Under the pieces are notes generated by a model. It worked only from the letters and a program-made list of their open reading frames with translations, searched no databases and was not told where the DNA came from. Made by a program: the position numbers and the translations under genes. This document shows, in pieces, positions 33,420-41,823 of a stretch of 41,823 nt of DNA (position 1 is its first letter; each line of letters begins with the position of its first letter). The stretch spans positions 1 to 41,823 of the forward strand of contig JAQMWT010000267.1 in assembly GCA_029834535.1 (NCBI GenBank), written 5' to 3'. This DNA is from Chrysophaeum taylorii (taxonomy: Eukaryota; Sar; Pelagophyceae; Pelagomonadales; Pelagomonadaceae).

Positions 33420-36400
33420 TCAATGGATGTCAGTGATTGCCGCAGCGCGCATGAGCTCATAGAGGTGATGTTGCTTCTTGGAGAGCGTTCGGACTTGCGA
33501 AAACCAGATCTGGAGCTCAACGAGAATCGGGACCGACATGATATCGGTATCAACCACGCAATTGATATGAAAATTGAACGGGATAATCTTGGCCTTGACC
33601 TTGTTCTTGAGACGAACGATCCGCAGCTTGCCACTGGGATCATTACTGAGGGCCTTCCAGGTGTTGAGAAATGTAACGGCATCGTGACAGACGATCGAAG
33701 CCCGGAGCGCGTCGGTGACATGGGCACAGTGTGGCCGCTGGTCAGATCCTTTCTCGAGCTGAAGTTCTTCGACCTTTGCTCGCAAGCGGTTTGTGAGCTT
33801 GAGGGCGATGTCGGGCTTGCAGACAAACAGGGAACCGTCATGAGCGTCATCTGTGTTATCGCTCTCCATTGCAGGGAGAGCCAATGCGACGTCATCATTG
33901 AGCTTGGGAGCGGAAGGCATGATAGTGGCTTTGGTGGTCGTGGGCTTGAGATCTTCAACAGCTTCGAGATCAGGCACGAGGTGTCGGACGAGTTGCACGA
34001 AGGGCTCGTAAGCAAAGGCGGAGACCTGGTGGATGAGCGAAGGGAAGACCTCGGTGTCGAGCGCTTCGAGAAAGGTGTCGTCAGCCGAGAGCTTGGCGAG
34101 CGCACCCCAGAGATCACTGGTTTCTGGCGAGAGTGCGGCGTGTCTGATGTCATCCTCGCGCGCAAAATTGTCGATTTTGAGCAGCTCAGATCCGCCGGGA
34201 TTGTCGAGGATGTTCTCGGTGCACGTGAGCATCGCCAGCCGAATTTCATCATTTCGCGTGAAGGCAATCATCCGGAGACGCTCAAAGTTAGTGACTGTCG
34301 TCGAGGATGTGGTCGCGAGGGCGACAATTGACTCGACTGGTAGCGCTTCAACGTCTTGGATGTGCGCCTCGACAAGCGCCTTTTCGAAGTAATGCGCGAT
34401 AGGCCCAAAGACGTACTCAAGCTTTTTTGAAGAGGCTGAGGAGTCGGCCCACCGAGAGATAATCCAGCGCTCGTGTGCCCGTAGCACCGAGACAAGCGGC
34501 GTGGTGTCGTTCCAATATGCAGTGATTGGGCAGAGGTACTTTGTGAAATACAACCAACAGGCGTTGTGGTTTGCGCCATTGACCGAGCTGGACTTCATGA
34601 TCTTGTCAATCGCAACTTCAACAGCCGATGCAAGGGTCGCAGCCACGCTGCCACCCTGGTTATAGAAGCGACAAAATTCGTCGGAATCAAAAAGCTCCAT
34701 GTCGTGAATGGTCTCAACGAGCGTGGTGAGCACCGCAGCGCGACTGGCACGATACATTTGCACGATGGTTAGGCCGTAAATAAAAGCAAGAGATGAGGAA
34801 AGTTTTAGGTTGTTATCCGAAGACAGCTCGCCAAGCTTAAAGATAGCTCCGACCGTCACAGCCAAGGCGACATTTACGTTGCAAAGCTGAAAAACTTGCC
34901 CGTGGTCGACTTGGTTGCGCAGCGGCTTGCATTCCGCGCAGAGGTACAAATACATGTTGGCCGTGATGACTGAGATAGCTAATCGAAGCTTCTGGTTGCC
35001 GATAATAAGGAGTTGGCCACCACAGCACACTATACGAACGCCAACAACGACAGCCTCCCAGTACCAGTACTGACTAGCATAGCGTGATACGAGAGCATTG
35101 AGTGCACTGCGTTCCCGCAGTATGACGCCAGCATGCCAGAGGTACACAACACACCCAAGCGGCAGAGCGACGACGTGGAGCAAGAGCATAACAAACACGA
35201 AAGGGCGGAAAGCCTTGTACATGTCGCTGTCGCACGAAATGCTGTATTGCGATGCAACCACGTAGTGACTCGAGACACGGCGGGCGGGGTCGTCGCTGGC
35301 CTTTTCATAGGGACCGTCGCAGTTGAAATATTCGATAAGCGTCACACAGATGGGCGTATAGAAGAGGAGCATGAAATAAACAAAACTCGATCGGTATTTC
35401 TGAAGCATCTCTCCCGTATCATCTTCAGCGAGGCTGCGCGCGGCCTTTTCATCGTGCGAGACTTTACCATCCGTGCGAAGCGCGATGCGAGCTTGGTGCG
35501 CCAAGTATGCAAGAGAAACGAAAATAGCCACAACGATAGACACGAGCGCATAGGCTGCAACGTAGTTGTAGTACGAAAATAAGTTGCTCGTACAAACAGA
35601 GACGAGGCCGAACTCCGTCATAAAGGCGAAGATCGAGAGCACTGATCCATAGGGCGATGGGAATACTATTTTTTCCACGCGCGTGAAGATGACAATGAAT
35701 TGCATGGAAAGCCACAAGAAAAGCAGCGTTGTGACCCACCATTTGAGGTGCTCAAAGTGGGACATCAATTTTTCCGTGTTTTCGGCATGGGCTCTTTCGC
35801 GCGCTCGAAGTGTTTTTCTCACCAGCAAGGCGACGGCGATCGCTGCGATAAATAGCAATATCGAGAGGATGATCATGCTTTCTATGCCCGAGCACTCACT
35901 GCACTTGCCTGTCCACGTGAGATAGTAGCCACGCTCGCAGACGTTACAGAGGGTATCCTTGGCATGCGCACCGCAGAGTGCGTCGCCAGATCCAACACCC
36001 CCAGGGCAATTTTCCTCTTGGTAGCACTTTTCGATTTCCGTTGAGTCGACGCGCGCTCGCCAGTACTTCTTATCCACGCGAACAGTACTTAGCAGTCTCT
36101 CCTCGATTGGCGTCTCCAGCTCGCACACCATACCATCGATACACTCGCTGCACTTGCCGATCTCCCCGCTGTCGTCGTAGTAGTGAAACGCGGTGCACGT
36201 CTCACACGTAGTTTCGTCGGTCGACATGATCTCGCCTGGCTGACACGCGCGGAGAGCCAGCCGCACCTCGGTTCTCAGCTCTGTGGACACGGCGCTGATT
36301 GTCACGGTCGTGTCGGGCTTGTAAATAAATCGGGTGTTTTGCGATGTCGTTGCGACACCCATAACAAACGACAGCTTCGAGTCGCCGTCCATGAGTGCAC

Positions 36401-38862
36401 CCTCTTCGACCGGAGAGATTTCAACCACAGTGTCTCCGCCATCCAAAGAAACCACGACTTGTCCCTCGGCATCCCGCGCCTCGATCACAATTGGTGAATT
36501 GAGCACCTTGCCGCTCGCCTCCACACCGCTTTCGCTCGTGATTTCAAGTGCCGCAATGTTTGAGGCAATGATGGGCCCGTACATCGCCTTGTTATCAGTC
36601 ACCGTCGCCCCTGTCGGAATCACTGGCGATGACGTCGTCGTGTGGTCGTAGAAAAGGACACCACCTCCTTCCGACGCTTCGTTCATTGTCATGCTGTCCA
36701 AGTCTCCGAATGAGATGCTTGACGCTGAAGCCAGCGAGCAGACTGCGCCATTCGCGGCCCTATTGCTGACATATGTCGAGTCTTCACTCTTCATCTCTGA
36801 AATGTCATCAAGCATGACAGCACCCCCGTATTCCCGTGCACTATTTTGCTCGATTTGCGTGCCGCTCACATTGATGTGCGAACGCTCGGCATAAAGCGCA
36901 CCGCCCGAGACCGACGCCATATTGTTTTCGAGCTCGGAGTCCTCTAACAGCAGCGTGCCCTCGGCCATCAAAGCCAAGCCACCACCGTATTGTGCTGAGC
37001 AGTTTTCGACAACGATGTGTGCTGCGTGCAAACTCGCACTGCGCGTGATTGCCACCGCGCCGCCGTAGTCTCGCGCGACGCATCCTTGAAAAATAAAGCC
37101 CGAGATATCAAAACTGCCAAGCTCTCCAAAGAGAATGCAACCGCCCGAGCCTTCCGATGCAACGTTGTGTCGGAACCGCACAAATGTTGAGTTCAACGCG
37201 ATTTCGTCTTCGTCTTCGTCTTCGTCATCCTGTACCTCATCCTCATCCTCTTCGTCCGTTTCTTCAAGGCGCCGATCTTCCTCTCCTTCTTTCTCGTCCT
37301 CGTCCTCTTCCTCTTCGTCCTCGTCCTCGTCCTCTTCGTCCTCGTCCTCGTCCTCGTCTTCCTCTTCTCCCTCATTAAAGTCGCTTGTAGTCATTACGCG
37401 CGACGCACTGTCGTAAAGGTAGAGGCCGCCAGCGTCCGAGCCAGCGGTGTTGTACTCAACGAGTGTTTTCCCACCCAGAACCACTGAAGTTCCAACGTCT
37501 GCCCCGATGGCACCCGCTGCTGTCTGCGCCGAGTTGAAGCCAAAGTAGCAGTTCATACGCAGATTCCCGCGGGAGGCGTGTATGCCCCCGCTGCGATACG
37601 CTTGGTTGTGCATAAACGATCCTTCGAACGTCCCAGAGCCCTCGACCACGAACACAGCACCACCATAGCCTCCCGCAACATTTCCTTGAATGCTGGTCTC
37701 GGGCCCGGTTCTCAGATAGGCGGCGTCTTCTTCAAGTTTTAAACCGCCTCCGGAGCCCGCGGCCACATTGTCTCGGATTTGCGCGCGCTCCGTGAGGTCA
37801 ATGTACGCACCGTGAACGTAGAGGCCACCGCCCGATCCATCTTCGGCTTGGTTGTTTTTGATCGTCGAGTCGTCGGTAAAATGCGCGTAGCTGGAAGAAC
37901 CACTAAGACACACCCCCCCACCCTCCTCTGCTCGGTTGTTTGCTATGGTCGAGTAGTCGTGCATGTAGAAGAACGCGGACCTCTCTTCGGAGTCGTCCTC
38001 GAGCAGCACGCCCCCTGCGTAGGAGTAGATTATGAGATTGTCGGACGACGCGGTCCTCACCTCCGCACTCGTCGGCGGTGTTGTCATCAATGCTCGAGTT
38101 TCCACGTAAATACAAGCTCGACTGAATCGTCAACGTGATACCGCCTCCCTGGTCGTCGGCTTCGTTTGCGTAGACCCGGGCCTGGTCGAACATGCGGACG
38201 GTACAGTTTACCGTCCCGAATACGCCCCCTCCGAAGAGGCCCGCCTCGTTGTCGTCGATCGATGAGGATCCGCGCATAACGATCGACGAAGATGCCTCCG
38301 CGTACACCCCCCCCCCACGAACGGCCGTCGATTCTGTGATTCGAGCTGCGTCGTTCATTTCGAGCGACGACGTCGACGTCGCCGCGACACCCCCACCGTT
38401 CTCGCTAGCGGAACATTCCTCAAGCGCAGTATCGCCGGAAATTGCGACGTTGCTTTTGTCTTTGGCGGCGATGCAGCCACCTATCTCAGCTGAACACTCG
38501 GAGATGTGGGCGTCGCGGAGCATAAGATGAGCACCGTCCTCAACAAGGATGCACCCGCCCTCTGTGGCGCTTCCTCCCGACAGCGATACGCCCTCAAGCC
38601 AAAGCTTCGTGCTTGCGCCATTGACTGTGATGAGGCGAGTATCCCCCGAAGCTATGATCGTCCCGGCTCCGCGGATGGTCACACGACGTCCATCACTCAC
38701 CAACAGTGGCGTAGCGAGTGTGAAGCTTTCGCCCTCTTTCAGGTCGATAATGCTGGAATTCCCGTTCCCAATGGCGTCGATGAGCCCTTGGAGATCTTCG
38801 CCCAACACATTCGCAAAGCACGCCAAGATGACGAAAAATCGTATTTGCCGCAACAATGACAT
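33420..38862 (-). CDS. Beta-helix/Cys-rich multi-pass membrane protein, two exons
   Basis: Joining exon 1 (38862-38061) to exon 2 (38014-33420) across a 46-nt GT-AG intron (38015-38060) gives a continuous 1798-residue protein and restores the repeat motif CGGGVLLEDD at the junction. A signal peptide (MSLLRQIRFFVILACFANVL) starts it. Residues of roughly 25-800 form a right-handed parallel beta-helix of short repeats with GGG, NN/DN and small residues, like Pmp-type adhesin solenoids. The repeats are interrupted at about 480-540 by an almost purely Asp/Glu insert. A Cys-rich region (about 850-970, CxxC pairs) resembles growth-factor-receptor-type modules. Multiple membrane helices start near 975 and continue to about 1300, followed by a large cytoplasmic tail. 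This architecture is known in algae and other protists as cell-surface receptor-like proteins of unknown ligand. A role in adhesion or sensing is inference. ATG 38862 was chosen because it begins the signal peptide. Confidence 0.85.
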
Positions 38863-39300
38863 GGCGCCAGATATATCTCCCGCGAATGCTAGGGCAATCG
38901 GTTGTTTGTTCACTTGTTGTCGACTACGACGGTCGTCTTGGTGCTAGCCGAACGCTCGCGTTAATTATTTAACGTGTTGCAGACCTACAAGATACCAAGT
39001 ATTAAAGACTTATTTTCGAAGCTTAGTATGTATCTAAGATATTGTGTGACGTGGTAATTCTATGGGTAAGGCTCAATAAACAACTAACATTTCTGAAGCA
39101 CCAAACGAGTGACCCGGTGAGGGTTTAGGATTTGGTGGTTCGTGGGGTCGACTCGACGACGCTTGGAGGCGTCGCGCTCCGGAGCTGGTCGACTTGACGT
39201 CGTCGTGCACCTGCGAGCGTGGTAAATTTATGATGGAAGAGCGGCGGCTTGAGGGAGGAAGGAAGGAAGGAAGGAAGCGCGGGCAAGGTGGGGTTTTTGT
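38863..39300. other. Spacer between the beta-helix gene and the Fanzor-like gene
   Basis: It is AT-rich at 38960-39060, probably the beta-helix gene's promoter on the minus strand. It then becomes GC-rich with repeated GTCGAC/GACGTC words at about 39148-39210 and a GGAA tetranucleotide run at 39257-39275. The last part is the 3' flank of the Fanzor-like frame, where a guide RNA would be expected by analogy with TnpB loci; no RNA structure was verified. Confidence 0.35.
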
Positions 39301-41823
39301 TCAAGCGTCGGCAGTGGTGGATCGGCGGGATGCTCTCGCAACCAAGGCCTCCTCGACAGACTTTCTTCGTTCTTTGGCAATCTTGCGACGTTTGGTCGAT
39401 AAGTATTTCCCGAGGCCCTTGTCCTTTTTCACGTCGACGTATGGTTCGTTTCCGTCGCCGTCACCACGAAGCGCGTAGCCGGTGTCGTGGGGTTGTGGTC
39501 GCTGGGTGTTCGACCAGCGTCGTTGGACGCCCGTCGCGTTCGCGAGAGCAGTCTGCGCCAGGATCCGAGACGCGAGCACGTCGCGTCGATGCATCACGTG
39601 GCACGACGTGCAGTAGGAAGTGCCGTGTGCCTTCCACGACCCGTGGACGTGCTGCTTCACAACCCCCCCACAAAAACAGCAGGTCCAGTTGGACCGGTGT
39701 TCGTCGGTGTATGCCGACGAGACGTTGTCGCGCTGGGTGATCTCCTTGGCCACCTGCTTCTCGGGCGCGCTGTCAACGCCGACTTTGATTGCTTGCTTCG
39801 GCCCGAGAAACTTCGCGGCACGGTCGCCGTACCCGAGGCTTACCTGCATTCGCAGCGGCGCGACGCGGTTTGCCACGCCCGCCCGCCACGACTGCTTGCG
39901 CTGGATCAGCGCCATGCTCTGGCGCTTGGACCTGCTGCTGTTCTCGATGATGTTGCCTCGGTCGTGGTTTTTGAGGTACGTCTTGAGCGCGTCGAGCACA
40001 TCCTCCTTTGTCCGGGGGTTGCGGCGCCGCTAGTCGTCGATGTCAATTTCCAACGGCGCTTGCATATCGTCTTTCCGAGCTTCTTGCTCCCTTGCCCAGC
40101 GGCTGTTGCGCCTCCTGACGTGATTCTCGATTCGGGCTTTGTTGCGCATGTCCCTCGCAGGAACCTGCAACGTCGTCCACAACGCATTCTGGTCCCGCGG
40201 GTCGCGGAAGTGCGAGCGTATGCGTCGCGATCGACGTCCTTCGGCTCGGGCCTTTTCGTGCAGACGCGCACGTTTCGAGTTGAGCTCGCAATCGGCTCGC
40301 AGGCCAACACCCTCGGCCTTGCCGCGATCGACCACGTGCATGCAGACGGGGTACTTGATCCCCGGATCAATGTCCCCGAAGATGTCGCAGTCGTCGAGGT
40401 TCAAGCCGCCATCGCCGTCCGCTTCCGGCGGTGGCTGTTCGGGCGGCCGGGGTCGCATGGGCGGCTGGATCAGTGGGCGTCCCAAATGGGGGCGTTGCGC
40501 TGACAGTCGCTCCGCGAGCAACTGGTGTTGCGGGAGTTGCTCGTGCATCGGCGTTCTCGCGCCCGCTCGAGGACTCTCGGACTCGCCGGCGTCGGCGTGC
40601 GTGTCGTCCAAGGCTTCTGCTGCCTCCTCGGGCTCTTCTTCGACGGCGACCCCGTCGTCGCTCTCTTGGTCGCCGCTCTCGTGCCCAACGCGACGACGAC
40701 GATCCCTCCGACGACCGACGGGGATCCGGACGCCGATGCCGTCCGTGAAGATAACCTTCTTCATAGTCGGCGCACGGTTCGGGGACTTGTACGCCTTCCG
40801 TAGGTCGTACAGGTCGTCGACGCCAACGGTCGGAAGCGAGTCCAAGTCCACGTCTATGCCCAACCATCACACTATAAACCGTAAGCCCTCCTGTACGATG
40901 GCGTCGGTAACGGGCATGTAGCTGTCTTTGTGCCCTCGCATGAGCGGAAACAGGGTGCCCGGGTCGTACGCCTTGGCGATGACCAACGGATTGTTGGCCG
41001 GATCTTCGCCCGCGCTGTCGTCGCCTATAGACTGCTGTCGCGCAGCCACGCGACTGTACTGGAGAATCTCGAGGGTCGCCTTGATTTTCTGCCGCAGTAT
41101 TTCCAGCAACCGCTGGAGGTCTTCTTTTCGGCCTCTAGCAACTTTGCCGAGTTTTTTTTGCTCTTCGCGGCTCGCGAACCTCGTAGCATGTTCGATCGCG
41201 TAGAGCTTGACGACGAACTGGTAGAGCGGCGAAAGGGCAACACGCAAGTACTCGCGCTTGTCGGGGTCCCACGAGGCCTGGCCGTAGGCTTCGGCCAACA
41301 TTCGCGCCGCCTGACGGTGGCTCACGGGCCTATTGCCAGTAAGCTTCAACGGCACGTCGTAGGGGTTCGGAGGATCCCTCTCTTGCGTTTTTTTTTGGGG
41401 GGGGGTGGATAGCGAAGCGGATCTGCCTCCACCCCGTCTCGTCGAAGTCTAATGCGTCTCGCAGCCTTGCGCCTTCCGACGTGTTTTCCTGCACCATGCT
41501 CCATTTTTGCCTGATGATCTCCGGCTGCGTCATGAAGCGAAAGTGCGCGACGCGCTCTTGGTAGTCGTGCACCACCACCGTCTGTTTTTGGTTTTGCGCT
41601 ACGTTTATAGCGATCTCGGCGTCGATGGGCGCAAAGTCCATCTTCGCTTCGGCAGCGCACATCCTGAGCTCGTCGAAGGTCGTCGGATTCGCGTTTAGAA
41701 CAGACGTAACGGCTTCGACCGTGCCTCGGGATAAAGACGGGCGACAGCGTGAAGTACTCGCGCTGTTACCGTCGAACGCCGCATCGAGGGTCCTGCATGC
41801 CCCGACGTACGCACGTGGCGTCG
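39301..41823 (-). pseudogene. Fanzor1-type RNA-guided endonuclease, interrupted and truncated by the window edge
   Basis: Fanzor1 proteins are eukaryotic relatives of TnpB/Cas12: RuvC nucleases guided by a short RNA. Going downstream on the minus strand the motifs come in family order: a TDG motif (KKVIFTDGIGVRIPV, Asp codon 40743-40741); a RuvC-I Asp in DIDPGIKYPV (40368-40366); a Glu in TDEHRSNWTC (39702-39700), the family's relocated glutamate; a four-Cys zinc finger (CCFC and CTSC, about 39685-39600); and the terminal Asp in HRRDVLASR (39582-39580). The spacing from RuvC-I Asp to the finger is about 225 residues, within the published range. A long charged insert (about 40540-40720) separates TDG from RuvC-I. 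Breaks: TGA at 40869-40867, TAG at 40032-40030, and a frame shift near the C9/A9 tract at 41387-41404. The frame upstream stays open to the right edge, so the N-terminus is outside. Decay or unresolved introns are both possible. Confidence 0.78.

Noticed and set aside
33387..34331. Plus-strand open frame of 314 codons
   Set aside because: It is antisense to the cytoplasmic tail of the beta-helix membrane protein; it has no start context or domain of its own.
40867..40869. TGA as a selenocysteine codon in the Fanzor-like frame
   Set aside because: The family has no catalytic cysteine or selenocysteine at this place, and no SECIS-like element was recognised downstream.
39301..41662. The Fanzor-like open stretches as separate genes of an operon
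   Set aside because: RuvC-I lies in one stretch and the zinc finger and RuvC-III in the next, so they form one domain. Polycistronic reading is also not expected here.
1..41823. CRISPR array, rRNA or tRNA genes
   Set aside because: No regularly spaced identical repeats with unique spacers, no rRNA core sequences and no convincing tRNA cloverleaf were seen on reading both strands.

Overview
The window is eukaryotic nuclear DNA from a GC-rich, gene-dense protist. Four introns can be read directly from interrupted protein families: three in a cyanase gene (57, 38 and 55 nt) and one in a beta-helix membrane protein gene (46 nt). All are GT-AG. The gene set includes a cyanase, a CRT-like transporter, a dynein heavy chain, a large beta-helix/Cys-rich multi-pass membrane protein and a Fanzor1-type endonuclease. 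This suggests a flagellated unicellular alga, perhaps a stramenopile. That lineage is an inference; no marker gene here fixes it.

Layout: 0.5-1.2 kb, cyanase (+). 1.2-2.2 kb, a small MITE-like element and a diverged tandem repeat. 2.2-3.1 kb, sulfotransferase (+). 3.1-7.8 kb, gene-poor and repeat-rich, with arrays of an 11-bp motif, one copy of a dispersed element, a degraded reading frame and a 21-bp minisatellite. 7.8-15.5 kb, a compact housekeeping block: DHH/DHHA2 exopolyphosphatase (-), a proline-rich single-pass membrane protein (+), a CRT-like transporter (+), an RWDD1/Gir2 homologue (-), a TTF1/Reb1-like Myb protein (+) and two unrecognised proteins (+). 15.5-30.0 kb, one unbroken 14.5-kb frame for a dynein heavy chain (-). 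30.0-33.4 kb, repeat-rich and gene-poor. 33.4-38.9 kb, the beta-helix membrane protein (-). 39.3 kb to the right edge, a Fanzor1-like RNA-guided nuclease (-), interrupted by stops and running off the window.

The gene block is very compact. Two divergent pairs have start codons 97 bp and 32 bp apart, so each pair must share its promoter sequence. The dynein stop codon lies 18 bp from the stop of its convergent neighbour.

Two observations stand out. The dynein heavy chain keeps its linker, AAA2, stalk with microtubule-binding region, AAA6 and C-terminus. Its AAA1 site, the main ATPase of every conventional dynein, has lost the Walker A Thr/Ser and both Walker B acidic residues, so it looks like a pseudo-motor. 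The right-hand end carries the Fanzor1 signature in the correct order: a TDG motif, a RuvC-I Asp, a Glu before a four-cysteine zinc finger, and a terminal RD. The frame is broken by an in-frame TGA, an in-frame TAG and a shift at a homopolymer. Some of these breaks could be small introns; the TAG is not easily explained that way.
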